From JAYWGN01 sp043778255 (lineage in GTDB: Bacteria > Bacteroidota > Bacteroidia > Chitinophagales > Chitinophagaceae), in contig JAYWGN010000047.1 in assembly GCA_043778255.1 (NCBI GenBank), positions 22,230 through 86,229 of the forward strand: a DNA stretch of 64,000 bases, in the 5' to 3' direction. The translations under genes and the position numbers were made by a program. Within the stretch, counting starts at the first letter, position 1. Each line of letters begins with the position of its first letter. Shown here piece by piece: positions 54,046-63,087 of this stretch. A model generated the notes under the pieces. That model ran no database searches and was not told the origin of the DNA. It was given only the letters and a program-made list of their open reading frames with translations.

Positions 54046-54639
54046 TTACACCAACTCAATTAACCTTGTTTGTTCAAGGTCGGTAATATCATCAATATCT
54101 ACTAGTGTTGGTAAGGTATGTATGATTAGCTGTAATGCTTTACAGTTGGCTATTGTAGCATTATATACGGTAGGTGTACTCCATGCTTTGTTGGCCAATA
54201 ATGTTGGGTATAATTGTTGCATACCTAGCAAGTAATAGCCACCATCGTTTGCAGGGCCTATTACTACATTATTGGTTTGTAATTGGGTAAATGCATTAGT
54301 TAGTATTACCGTTGTAAGGTCGTAACAATCGCTGCCAATTATAGCAACATTAGTATAGCCTTTGGCAAATGTGTATGCAAAGGCATGTTCCATTTTTTCG
54401 CCCAATGTGTTGCCCTGTTGTGTTACTTTATTGTATCCGTTCCATATATCGTTAGGGTGTATGGCATCGTTATAAAATACAAATACAGTTGCCTCCAAAC
54501 CTTCGGTAATAGTACGGGTATGTTTGAGTAGTATATTATAAATGAGTAAAGTTTTTTGGTTACCTATAGTGGCTGCCAGTCGGGTTTTTACTTTGCCCAA
54601 CTCGGGGTTACGTACAAATAAAATGAGTGCATTTTGCAT
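54046..54639 (-). CDS. TIGR04282-family glycosyltransferase-like protein (DUF2064), arsenosugar cluster
   Basis: A 197-residue GT-A-type protein. Signature: ILFVRNPELGKVKTRLAATI at the N-terminus, VAIIGSDCYDLTTVIL (DxD-like site) and GPANDGGYYLLGM, all canonical for TIGR04282. This family is a constant companion of ArsM and ArsS in arsenosugar clusters and is presumed to attach or modify the ribosyl sugar. It is the last gene of the eight-gene minus-strand run, with 105 nt between it and arsM. Confidence 0.9.
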   Translation of the reverse strand: MQNALILFVRNPELGKVKTRLAATIGNQKTLLIYNILLKHTRTITEGLEATVFVFYNDAIHPNDIWNGYNKVTQQGNTLGEKMEHAFAYTFAKGYTNVAIIGSDCYDLTTVILTNAFTQLQTNNVVIGPANDGGYYLLGMQQLYPTLLANKAWSTPTVYNATIANCKALQLIIHTLPTLVDIDDITDLEQTRLIELV

Positions 54640-54744
54640 AAGTATAATTAACGAAATTATATGGTTGGTAGCTTTATAAGTACAAAACTAAACCCTTACT
54701 TTCATAAGGGCTTAATAATTATGGTTATAAAATTGTGATTAATA

Positions 54745-55719
54745 TTAACAGCAGCCACCACCATCATAATGAAAAGTGCTTTCACTAATATATATATCAT
54801 TGCGGCCAAGGGCTGCCAATGCAGCGGCTGTTTTGTCGCATATTGCAAGTGGTTGGTTGGGCATTAATACATGTCCTTTTTCATCGTCAAAGCATTCCTC
54901 GTTACCATAGTATATGGCAGCTTTACCGGTAAATACACAAGGCCCATCGGCAGGCATAGGATCCTTTATGGCACATACTTCCACACTTTCAATATAGATT
55001 AACTCATCGGTTTGGTATTGGCCTGGTGCTAATATACGGTAGGCTCGTTTTGCCCTTATTTCAATAGTGCCAAAGCCTACATCAGTTATCATTTTTATAT
55101 ACTCTTTTAACGGTAACGATCCGCTAAGGCATAAGGCTCTTAATCGTTCATCGTTTTTAAGGTCGTCGTTCATATTTTGCTCACAGGTAGGGTCGCTCAT
55201 TACTAATCGGCCTCGGGGTTTTAGCACTCTGTACATTTCTTCTAAGGCTTTTTTAAGCTCTTCGTGTTTAAATATATTGAAGAGGCAGTTTTGTGCTGCT
55301 ACGTCAATACTATTATCCTCCACTGGTAAGTTAAGTGCATCACCTTTGCGTAGGTCCACATATTCTTTTTTAAACCATGGGTTTAAGGCTTCAGCTTCGG
55401 TAAAGTTATTGCGGCTAGCTGTTAGCATTTCATCTACCACATCTACACCTATAACGCCCTTTGGTTGGCGGCTAAAGTAGGCAAACTGCAATAGCTCCAT
55501 ACCACCACCTACACCTACATACAGCACTTTAGGGTCGTTTACGAGGTCACGTGGGTTAACGGTGCTACCACAGCCATAGTTCATTTGTTGCATTATAACT
55601 GGCATAGTTAAGCCTGGCAATTGCCACATGGGTGTAGTAGTACAGCACAGGCCTACATCGGGTTTTTCGGCTGCTGCTTTGTACACATTTTTGGTGGTTT
55701 CTAAGTATCCTGTTTCCAT
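54745..55719 (-). CDS. arsM: Arsenite S-adenosylmethionine methyltransferase (arsenosugar-type ArsM)
   Basis: A 324-residue enzyme converting As(III) to methylated arsenicals. SAM motif I is VLYVGVGGGMELLQFAYF; candidate arsenic-binding cysteines include C25-C26 in GLCCTTTP, C50 in YGCGSTVNPRD, the Cys in QNCLFNIF and the Cys in DPTCEQN. The tail ends HYDGGGCC. The opening YLETTKNVYKAAAEKPDVGL is typical of the arsenosugar subgroup rather than detoxification ArsM. It is followed by the TIGR04282 gene and preceded by the aquaporin gene. Confidence 0.93.
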   Translation of the reverse strand: METGYLETTKNVYKAAAEKPDVGLCCTTTPMWQLPGLTMPVIMQQMNYGCGSTVNPRDLVNDPKVLYVGVGGGMELLQFAYFSRQPKGVIGVDVVDEMLTASRNNFTEAEALNPWFKKEYVDLRKGDALNLPVEDNSIDVAAQNCLFNIFKHEELKKALEEMYRVLKPRGRLVMSDPTCEQNMNDDLKNDERLRALCLSGSLPLKEYIKMITDVGFGTIEIRAKRAYRILAPGQYQTDELIYIESVEVCAIKDPMPADGPCVFTGKAAIYYGNEECFDDEKGHVLMPNQPLAICDKTAAALAALGRNDIYISESTFHYDGGGCC

Positions 55720-55813
55720 TTTTTTTTAATTTTAATTGTTTGGTGGTTAAATGTTATTGCGAAAATTATTGTTGTGAATGGTTGAGTAAATGTACAATTG
55801 CTGATGGGCTGCA

Positions 55814-55825
55814 CCGCTTAAGCGG
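55814..55825. promoter_or_regulatory. 12-bp perfect palindrome in the aquaporin-arsM gap
   Basis: CCGCTTAAGCGG is fully self-complementary and GC-rich in AT-rich surroundings, 95-106 nt upstream of the arsM start in the largest gap of the cluster (235 nt). It is a candidate operator, although no ArsR gene is in view. A look-alike palindrome CCGCC-TTA-GGCGG at 540-552 warns that it may be a dispersed element. Confidence 0.35.
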
Positions 55826-55954
55826 AACTCTTTTTTATTTTTTTTGCGGGGATACTTTTTTATAAATTGAACGATAAAAAAAAATAAAAAAAGTGTAGCT
55901 GGGCGGTGAAATGTGGTACAAAAATGTACTAATTGTTGACAGCCCCAAATGGTG

Positions 55955-56620
55955 TTATACTTGTACATCGGTTGTATTGGGTTGTAAGTAATTAAATAAA
56001 AATACAGCTGCCCCTGCACCTAGTATGGGTGCTACTATATACAACCATAGGTGTTGCAAATGTGCACTTACTACAGCTGGACCAATGGACCTTGCGGGGT
56101 TCATACTAGCACCACATATTGGACCAGCAAATAGTGCCTCAAGCAATACTACACTGCCTATAGCTATACCTGCAAACATACCCGTTTCTTTACTGCCGAG
56201 GGCTACTTTCATTATAACAATCATAAGTAAAAAAGTAAGTAAAAATTCCATTATAAAACTTTGCAAAGTACTGCCATGAGGTATGGTGGCACCAAGCTTT
56301 GTGGCATCGGTAGGAAACAGTAATAATAGTACAGAACTTGCTATAATACTACCTGCAATTTGTGCTATAATATAGGGAACTACTTGTGCTACCGGAAACC
56401 TTTTGGACACTGCAAATGCTATGGTAACAGCAGGGTTAAAGTGGGCACCACTTACATTACCAAAGGCATATATTAAGCTCATAACCACCAAGCCAAATGT
56501 AATAGCAATACCGAGGTTGCCAATGTTGCCAGGGGCTTGTTGGTTAATAACAATAGCACCCGTACCACACCATATTAAAAAAAATGTGCCAATAAATTCG
56601 GCTATTAATTTTTTTTTCAT
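55955..56620 (-). CDS. Aquaporin / aquaglyceroporin, likely arsenite channel
   Basis: A 221-residue MIP-family channel with six membrane helices and both NPA boxes: SGAHFNPAVTIAFAVSKRFP and GASMNPARSIGPAV. The second box is followed by Arg, as in the selectivity filter. Genomic position between the Pit gene and arsM points to uptake of arsenite, As(OH)3, which aquaglyceroporins carry, to feed ArsM. Water-only transport cannot be excluded because the filter residues are not decisive. Confidence 0.88.
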   Translation of the reverse strand: MKKKLIAEFIGTFFLIWCGTGAIVINQQAPGNIGNLGIAITFGLVVMSLIYAFGNVSGAHFNPAVTIAFAVSKRFPVAQVVPYIIAQIAGSIIASSVLLLLFPTDATKLGATIPHGSTLQSFIMEFLLTFLLMIVIMKVALGSKETGMFAGIAIGSVVLLEALFAGPICGASMNPARSIGPAVVSAHLQHLWLYIVAPILGAGAAVFLFNYLQPNTTDVQV

Positions 56621-56702
56621 TTTAATTTATCTATCTTTTTTTGTACCAAAATGTTAATAAAATTTATACTTTTAATTTGTAAGTAATTTTTTAATTTCTT
56701 AA

Positions 56703-56745
56703 TTAGCATATTAGCACATTATCTCATTAGCACATTAGTACAATA
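56703..56745. repeat. Degenerate ATTAGCACATT repeats overlapping the end of the pit gene
   Basis: Three imperfect copies of ATTAGCACATTA are found here, and related words recur at about 39929-39975. The repeat supplies the last seven codons (CTNVLMR) and stop of the Pit gene, suggesting that it invaded the 3' end of the gene. Confidence 0.5.
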
Positions 56746-57660
56746 GCTTATTATAAATGCCGTTGGCAAAGTTAGTACCCAACTCAATAATATTTTACTT
56801 ATTTCTTTATTATTAGCAGTATGGGTTACTACACCTACACCATATATTGCCGATACCGATATATGTGTAAACGATACTGGCAAACCCATTGCACTAGCTG
56901 TAATGGCTAATACACTTGTAATGGAGTTGGCTACAAGCCCTTGTACTGGTTGCAAATTGGTAATTTTATAACTCATAGTACGGGCTACATTTTTTGCATT
57001 TATAATACCACCAATGGCCATTACTATAGCAATTATTAAAAAATAATTATTGGTGTAAGTAAAATAATTGCACAACAATATTAGCGATACAATTTTGGGT
57101 GTATCATTTAACCCATGTGAAAAACAAACTGTACCTGCACTAAATATATGTAAGGCATTTAGTGTTTTTGTATTTTTAATTTTTTGCTGGTGTATTATTT
57201 TGTATAACACAATGCTAATAACCACCGCTATTATTGGGCTTAGTACAAGGGGTAAAAAAAATGTTTTGCCTAGCACTGCCCACTTTAATTGGCTACCACA
57301 ACTGTACAACCCTGCACCAGTAAGCCCTCCCACCAAGGCATGTGTAGTACTTATAGGAAAGCCCAAGTAGGTGGCTAACAATATAGTAAGTGCAGCACCT
57401 ATAGCAACTGATAGCACAAAACTAGTTGATGTTACAACCTCGGGTGGTACTAAGCCTTTGCCACTAAAGTTTTTGAGTAATGCATTTGCAAAAAAGTAAG
57501 CCACTATAGCACCTGCAAATGTGGCAACAGTAGCCAATGTAAGTGCTTTTTTATAAGTTAATATATTGCTACTCCAAAGTGTAGCTACACCTTTAAAATT
57601 ATCGTTAGCACCATTGGCATAAGCCAAGCCCAACACCGATATAAATAAAATTAGCATCAT
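56719..57660 (-). CDS. Low-affinity phosphate transporter (PiT family)
   Basis: A 313-residue membrane permease. Pit signatures: YANGANDNFKGVATLWSSN near the N-terminus and SHGLNDTPKIVSLILL in the second half, both carrying the N-D pair. About ten membrane helices. It is shorter than E. coli PitA. Pit transporters also carry arsenate, so in this cluster it may import arsenate as substrate rather than phosphate. The last seven codons come from a dispersed AT-rich repeat (see 56703-56745). Confidence 0.88.
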   Translation of the reverse strand: MMLILFISVLGLAYANGANDNFKGVATLWSSNILTYKKALTLATVATFAGAIVAYFFANALLKNFSGKGLVPPEVVTSTSFVLSVAIGAALTILLATYLGFPISTTHALVGGLTGAGLYSCGSQLKWAVLGKTFFLPLVLSPIIAVVISIVLYKIIHQQKIKNTKTLNALHIFSAGTVCFSHGLNDTPKIVSLILLCNYFTYTNNYFLIIAIVMAIGGIINAKNVARTMSYKITNLQPVQGLVANSITSVLAITASAMGLPVSFTHISVSAIYGVGVVTHTANNKEISKILLSWVLTLPTAFIISYCTNVLMR

Positions 57661-57667
57661 AGTTTTT

Positions 57668-57710
57668 TAATTAATAATTGACAATTGATAATTGACAATT
57701 GCAAGTTCAC
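57668..57710. repeat. TTGACAATTGATAATTGACAATTG low-complexity repeat
   Basis: The words ATTGACAATTGATAATTG recur from 40750 and 62901. A second duplication, CATTTTTAAATCAC twice, lies at about 57767-57795. The 57661-57813 gap holds no gene. Confidence 0.5.
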
Positions 57711-57813
57711 TTATAAATTATATTTTTCATTTTAAAATTAATGCAACTAGTAACGCTTTTTGGGGCATTTTTAAATCACCATTTTTAAATCACCATTATT
57801 CATTATTAATTGA

Positions 57814-60800
57814 TCAAAAGTTAAACCTCACCGTTACTGCTCCTTGTGTACGAGATAAGATTGGGTCGTACTGCCAAGGTGTGGTACTTGGGTTATTAAA
57901 GTTTAGCTCGGGTGGTGTAGCCGTATTGGCCCTACTTACAGTTAGTAATTGGTAGCTACTATTCAATATATTAGGTACATAGTATTGGCGACCCCACTTG
58001 TAACTTATGGTATTACTAATATTGAATACGTCTAAAGATACACTTATACTTTGGTTGTTATTTTTTAGTTTAAATGTTTGAGTTATTTTCATATCCAACT
58101 GCTGATTCCAAGGGGTTCTTGCTCCATTACGTTCAGCATATTGTCCTCTACGTTTCCGTAAATATTTATCGTTATTAATGTATGCATCCAATTGTTGCCA
58201 TTGTGTTGCAGCAGTAGTAATTACGGCACCTGTGCTGTTTTTAATATCGGTTAGGTTGCTTTGTGTTATAGTGTTTGGCACAAATATTAAGTCGTTATTA
58301 GGCGAACCATCACGGTTAATATCGCCAATGTAAGTATAGGTAAACGGTGCACCACTTTGTGCAGTATAAAGTAAAGTTACAATGGTATTATTTTTTTTGC
58401 CTACACGTACATACTGTAAATTGCTTATGCTCCTATGCCTCAAATCGAAATTAGAATAGGCTAACTCTGGTGAGTTTGCTTTGAGGGTTTGGTTAAATTC
58501 CCAATTGGCTTGTGGCGATACTCGTACACCATTACTTACATCTTTACTAACACCATAAGTGTACGACGTACCAAGGCTTACATTTTGTATTTTTTTGGTA
58601 ACGGTAGTTGATAGTTGGTAGCGGTAACCCTTATTAGTATTGGATAATAAAAATACATTGGTAAATGCTGCATTATACTTTTGGGCATTGCCAGCACCTA
58701 AATATACCTCTCTATTATCGCCAGTACCTTTAAGTGGTGCGGTGCTGTCTTTAAGGTTAATTGTTTTAAATAGTACGTCTCGCATTGTTTTACTATATAT
58801 TGCTTCTACTACAAATTTCCAATCGTTAGTGGTTTTATATTCTACTCCAAAGCTGCTTCTCCATATTTGTGGCAATTTAAAATTATTATCAAGCAAATTT
58901 ATTTCTTTAATACCAGGTTGGTAAGCAGCAGCTAAAGCACTTACATCACCATTTGCCTGTAAAGGCACTACACCTGTTGGGCGTATATCAATATTACCAT
59001 ACTTGTTACCATTGTTATAGTATGGGTATGCCAACCAACTAAATGGCATACGACCATTAAATATACCTGTACCAGCTTTTATAATAAGTCGTTGGTTACC
59101 ATGTACATCCCAATCTAACCCCAACCTTGGGGCAGCTTGTGGTGCTTTGCTTTTGGTGTTGCTATAACCTTCAAAGCCTTTGGTAGCCGTTATTTGAGGG
59201 TTAACTGACTCACGGTCGGGGTACAAGGCATGGTCTATACGTAAGCCTGCTGTAAGTCTTAACCTTTTGGTTATTGCAATTTCATCTTGCAAATATTCAC
59301 TAAGAAGCATTACCCTAAAGTCGGCAGAAGGGCGACCACGGTTAAAGGCTACATCGTTGTTGCTAAGGTTATATACGCCTCTTATACGGCTTGGTTTGTT
59401 GGCATAAAAATCGTCGGCACTACGGTAAGCCCAACGTCCGTTAAATGCTGTAAGAAACCGGTAATCAATATTATAAAACTCATTATGTGTACCTAATGTA
59501 AATGTATGTTTGCCTTTGTATAAGGTTAGGTTATCAGTAACTTCAAAAGTTTTTAATTTTAATCCATACACGGCTGCTTCTCTGTAAGCACCTAGGAATA
59601 GGGTATTGGCAGTGTTGTACGTAATTTCAATATGTGGAAAAAAACCTCCTGCTATATCTCTATGATCATCAGTATGGGTGTAGCCTAATATTAAATTGTT
59701 AGCAACACGGTTATTAAAATTAGACTTTAATTCAAACACAGTACTGTTGGTAACACTGTTATGCTTATAACCTTGGCTTTCAAAATTAAGCACATTGGCA
59801 CTACGTTCTAAATTATTAGCAAATGCACTTATATAGTTATGCCTTATACTTGCTTTGTGTAGGGTATTAATATTCCAATCCAATCGGGCAAAAGCTTTGT
59901 TGCTATTTATTTGTAAATCTTTGTTGCCATAGGTACCCATATTATATCCATACCTAGCTAATACTGTGTCGTACAAAGCTTTTGCAAGGCTAGCTGGTAT
60001 TGCTGCACCATCAGCTCCTGCTGCAAAAGGTACGGGTTCGTTTTTACGGGCTACTTCAGCACTTACAAAAAAGAATAATTTATTTTTCACAATTGCTCCA
60101 CCTATTCGGCCACCAGTTTGGTAGTCATAATATTTATCTATTGCAGTTCTATTTTTATCGGCAGTACGGCCAGTAAGGGTTTGGTTGCGGCCTGTAAAAA
60201 ATACTGATCCTTGCATTGTATTAGTACCACTACGAGTAACAGCATTAATACTACCACCTGTAAAGTTGCCCAGTGTAACTGTAAATGGCGATACTTGTAC
60301 TTGTACTTCCTGTACAGCCTCAAGGCTTATTGGTTGGGTTTTGGCTAGGCTACCCGGGCTACCTGTAGCTTGGCTACTACCAGCACCACTTGCAGGTTCG
60401 GTAAATCCAAAGGCATCGTTAAGTGCTGCACCATCAACACTAAGGTTATTAAACCTATAGTTAGCACCAGCAAGGCTGTTGCCGTTGCTTTGTGGGCTTA
60501 GTTTTATAAAGTCTTGTAGGCTACGGTTTATAGTAGGTAGCCTTTCTAATTGGTCTTTATTAATAGTAGTACTAATGCCACCATTACGTTTTCGTTTAGT
60601 ACCTGCACCTACTACAGTTACTGCATCGGCAGTAGTTATTTTTATTGCAAAGTCTATATTTTGTGTATAGTACTGTCCAAGGTTAAGGTAAATATTATTA
60701 TACATTTGTGCCTCGTAACCTACTGCTGTAAAGCCTATAGTGTATGGCCCACCGCTACTCAAATTTGGTATAGTATAGTTACCAGTTTTTTGTGTTAATG

Positions 60801-60969
60801 TGCTGTAAGTTGCTCCAGTATTAGCATTTACTACATTTATAGTTACGTTTGGTATTGGTGCTGTTTGGTTGGCTACTATACCTTTAATACCTGCTGTGGT
60901 TATTTGGGCTGCAGCACTATATGCTAATAATACAGATGCTATAACTATGTAATAGTATTTAAAATTCAT
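57814..60969 (-). CDS. TonB-dependent receptor inside the arsenosugar cluster
   Basis: A 1051-residue outer membrane beta-barrel. Signal peptide ends YSAAAQ; a carboxypeptidase-regulatory-like domain follows (GIKGIVANQTAPIPNVTINV, YTIGFTAVGYEAQMYNN), then the plug with KDQLERLPTINRSLQDFIKL and the Gly-rich VDGAALNDAFGFTEPASG, then about 22 barrel strands ending AVTVRFNF with the terminal Phe. No SusD partner lies beside it, so it is a stand-alone receptor. Embedding between Pit and the DUF2064/ArsS genes suggests a large arsenical or a cofactor as ligand. A good minus-strand promoter precedes it. Confidence 0.93.
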   Translation of the reverse strand: MNFKYYYIVIASVLLAYSAAAQITTAGIKGIVANQTAPIPNVTINVVNANTGATYSTLTQKTGNYTIPNLSSGGPYTIGFTAVGYEAQMYNNIYLNLGQYYTQNIDFAIKITTADAVTVVGAGTKRKRNGGISTTINKDQLERLPTINRSLQDFIKLSPQSNGNSLAGANYRFNNLSVDGAALNDAFGFTEPASGAGSSQATGSPGSLAKTQPISLEAVQEVQVQVSPFTVTLGNFTGGSINAVTRSGTNTMQGSVFFTGRNQTLTGRTADKNRTAIDKYYDYQTGGRIGGAIVKNKLFFFVSAEVARKNEPVPFAAGADGAAIPASLAKALYDTVLARYGYNMGTYGNKDLQINSNKAFARLDWNINTLHKASIRHNYISAFANNLERSANVLNFESQGYKHNSVTNSTVFELKSNFNNRVANNLILGYTHTDDHRDIAGGFFPHIEITYNTANTLFLGAYREAAVYGLKLKTFEVTDNLTLYKGKHTFTLGTHNEFYNIDYRFLTAFNGRWAYRSADDFYANKPSRIRGVYNLSNNDVAFNRGRPSADFRVMLLSEYLQDEIAITKRLRLTAGLRIDHALYPDRESVNPQITATKGFEGYSNTKSKAPQAAPRLGLDWDVHGNQRLIIKAGTGIFNGRMPFSWLAYPYYNNGNKYGNIDIRPTGVVPLQANGDVSALAAAYQPGIKEINLLDNNFKLPQIWRSSFGVEYKTTNDWKFVVEAIYSKTMRDVLFKTINLKDSTAPLKGTGDNREVYLGAGNAQKYNAAFTNVFLLSNTNKGYRYQLSTTVTKKIQNVSLGTSYTYGVSKDVSNGVRVSPQANWEFNQTLKANSPELAYSNFDLRHRSISNLQYVRVGKKNNTIVTLLYTAQSGAPFTYTYIGDINRDGSPNNDLIFVPNTITQSNLTDIKNSTGAVITTAATQWQQLDAYINNDKYLRKRRGQYAERNGARTPWNQQLDMKITQTFKLKNNNQSISVSLDVFNISNTISYKWGRQYYVPNILNSSYQLLTVSRANTATPPELNFNNPSTTPWQYDPILSRTQGAVTVRFNF

Positions 60970-61044
60970 TTGTTGTAACCATTAATTTGTAATAAAAATT
61001 TATCCTTTAAGGAACGGTATTGCCTTACTTTAATTATATAATGG

Positions 61045-61074
61045 CAAAAGTATTTTTATAAAAAAAATACAAAA
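61045..61074 (-). promoter_or_regulatory. Promoter of the TonB receptor gene
   Basis: The minus strand reads TTTTG (61070-61074), 17 nt, then TACTTTTG (61045-61052), both close to the Bacteroidota consensus, about 75 nt upstream of the ATG. It suggests a second transcript start inside the cluster. Confidence 0.55.
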
Positions 61075-61103
61075 CTAAACCCAATAACTAGGGCTAGTAT
61101 TTA

Positions 61104-61781
61104 TTACAAATAAGGTGGACCTCTACGATTATTTGCCCATTGTAAATTGGCTGTATATATTGGCGAATTAAATAAATTTATTACAATTAAACTACTATAT
61201 ATGGTAGTTAGTAAAGTAATAATTGAAGCTTTACATTTATGTAATAATTGCTTAAGTTCATTGGCATTATTTACATCGTGCCTTACTGTGAGTTGAGTTA
61301 AATTACTGTTAGTATGTAAACAATAATTTTTTAAATCGCTATAAATATTAATAGTACACCAACTTAAATTTTTAAATTTTGATGCATCAAAACTTATTTT
61401 TTGTAATGCTATAATGTAAGCTCCGCCGTGGTTATCAGCACCTATACAGTTATTATTATAATGCAACTCAGTAGCTGCTTGTAGTATTTGGTTGGTAGTT
61501 ATACTTACACAATCGGTACCTATTGTTATTATATTATTGTAGCCTTTGGCAAAAATGTGGGAAATTGCATTAGTAATTTTTTCGCCAAACGTAGCACCAA
61601 CTTGTTCTTTTTCGTTTGTAACATAATATGGTAAGTTAGTAGCCACAGCGGTAGCAATGGTATTATTGTACAAGGCTTTGTGCAACTGTAAATTAACACT
61701 ATTGTGTTGGTGTAGCTGCTTAACCCTACTCTCGGCAAGTATGGTACGGCTGAATATTAATATGGCGGTAGCTTGGTACAA
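61104..61781 (-). CDS. Divergent DUF2064 protein of the arsenosugar cluster
   Basis: A 225-residue protein starting at TTG; no suitable ATG is available. It is homologous to the TIGR04282 protein at 54046 (IFAKGYNNIITIGTDCVSITT, EKEQVGATFGEKITNA), but the catalytic-looking N-terminal F-x-R-x-P-x-x-G-K-x-K-T-R-L is replaced by FSRTILAESRVKQLH, and G-P-A-N-D-G-G-Y-Y by GADNHGGAYI. A C-terminal hydrophobic segment (IITLLTTIYSSLIVINLF) may anchor it to the membrane. It may be a non-catalytic partner or a transferase with altered specificity. Confidence 0.75.
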   Translation of the reverse strand: MYQATAILIFSRTILAESRVKQLHQHNSVNLQLHKALYNNTIATAVATNLPYYVTNEKEQVGATFGEKITNAISHIFAKGYNNIITIGTDCVSITTNQILQAATELHYNNNCIGADNHGGAYIIALQKISFDASKFKNLSWCTINIYSDLKNYCLHTNSNLTQLTVRHDVNNANELKQLLHKCKASIITLLTTIYSSLIVINLFNSPIYTANLQWANNRRGPPYL

Positions 61782-61839
61782 GTTTTACTTTGGTAAATGC
61801 ATTTACGTGTTAACAAAATTTTTAGATTCACAAATAATT

Positions 61840-62892
61840 TTATGCAACAGCACCACCACAGCTGCTACCAGCACCCGCTGTGCAACCAAAGCAATGTTGC
61901 CCTATTATTATTTCTCTTTGTAATAACAAATTAGTGCTGTAGTTACTTATGTGAGTACTGCCACAAGCTACTTTTAACTCAAGCATTTGGTTAAAGTCAC
62001 AATCATATAAGTAGCCATCCCAACTTATTGATATGGTGCTACGGCACATTACATTAGCTGCTGCCACAGGGTTGTAAGCACCTATAAGTTTTTCCATATA
62101 CTTTTCATAGTTATTGCTTTGTAGTAAATAATCTAGGTATCGGCTTATGGGCAGGTTGGTTATTGCATATAATTCATGAAACTGGATGCCAAAATCTTTA
62201 AGCAAGGCCGTTTTAAATTCACGTTCCAAAGCATCTTGGCTTGGTGGCAAAAATGCACCAGCCGGGTTGTACACTAAGTTTAACTTAAGGTTGCTATTAG
62301 GCATACCATAGCCTACGGCATTAAGCATTTGCAGGGCTTTTACACTATCTTCAAATACACCATCGCCACGTTGTTTATCGGTTCTGTCCTTGCTGTAAAA
62401 AGGTAGAGACGATACAACTTCAATATTATTTAATTTATAAAATTCGGGTAGGTCGTAATATTTTTTATTGGCTCTTATAATGGTAAGGTTGCACCGCACT
62501 ATTATGTGTCGGTTTAGCTTTTTTATTTCGGTTACAAACCACCTAAAGTCGGGGTTCATTTCGGGTGCACCACCAGTAAGGTCAACAGTAGTAAGGCTTG
62601 GGTTATTGGCTAGTACTATTAGGCATTGCTCCATTGTTGCTACGGTCATTATTTCTTTACGGTCGGGCCCAGCATCTACATGGCAGTGGGCACATACTTG
62701 GTTACACATTTTACCTACATTTATTTGAAATGTGGTAATGCTTGTAGGCCTAAGTGGATACAAATTTGCCTCTTCCAACTTTAATTGAAACGGTACTATA
62801 GTTACACCATCGGTGGCAATGCCGTGTTCCAATACTTCGAGTTGCTCCTGTACATCGGCTAATTTACTATGTTGTGCTTTGAGGGATTTCAT
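61840..62892 (-). CDS. arsS: Arsenosugar biosynthesis radical SAM protein ArsS
   Basis: A 350-residue [4Fe-4S] radical SAM enzyme. The cluster motif is GKMCNQVCAHCHVDAGPDRK (C-x3-C-x2-C). Further family marks are VDLTGGAPEMNPDFRWFV, and the C-terminal CFGCTAGAGSSCGGAVA, where some organisms use selenocysteine; here it is Cys. ArsS adds the 5'-deoxyadenosyl group to dimethylarsenic. It lies upstream of the divergent DUF2064 gene, 58 nt away, and downstream of the CMD gene. Confidence 0.95.
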   Translation of the reverse strand: MKSLKAQHSKLADVQEQLEVLEHGIATDGVTIVPFQLKLEEANLYPLRPTSITTFQINVGKMCNQVCAHCHVDAGPDRKEIMTVATMEQCLIVLANNPSLTTVDLTGGAPEMNPDFRWFVTEIKKLNRHIIVRCNLTIIRANKKYYDLPEFYKLNNIEVVSSLPFYSKDRTDKQRGDGVFEDSVKALQMLNAVGYGMPNSNLKLNLVYNPAGAFLPPSQDALEREFKTALLKDFGIQFHELYAITNLPISRYLDYLLQSNNYEKYMEKLIGAYNPVAAANVMCRSTISISWDGYLYDCDFNQMLELKVACGSTHISNYSTNLLLQREIIIGQHCFGCTAGAGSSCGGAVA

Positions 62893-63087
62893 ACTATTAA
62901 TTTGACAATTTGATAATTTGATGATTTGATAATGTAAAAATCAAAACATTTTGCAATCAAATAATGAATCTTTTTTATTTTTATATAATGTAAATTTTAT
63001 TTTAAAATAATTTGAAGTTGGAACTCAATAAATTAATTAAGGACTAGATTATCATTTTATCAAATTATTAAATTATCAAATTTGCTA
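62893..63087. repeat. AT-rich direct repeats between arsS and the CMD gene
   Basis: The words ATTTGATAATTTGATGATTTGATA and reverse-related ATTATCAAATT occur at 62901-62935 and 63050-63080. No gene is seen. Parts of it can base-pair at distance and may form a weak stem at the end of the CMD transcript. Confidence 0.5.

Noticed and set aside
55747..56019. 90-codon minus-strand frame overlapping the aquaporin 3' end
   Set aside because: It is out of frame with the aquaporin and has Lys/Phe-rich composition from A/T runs; no family seen.
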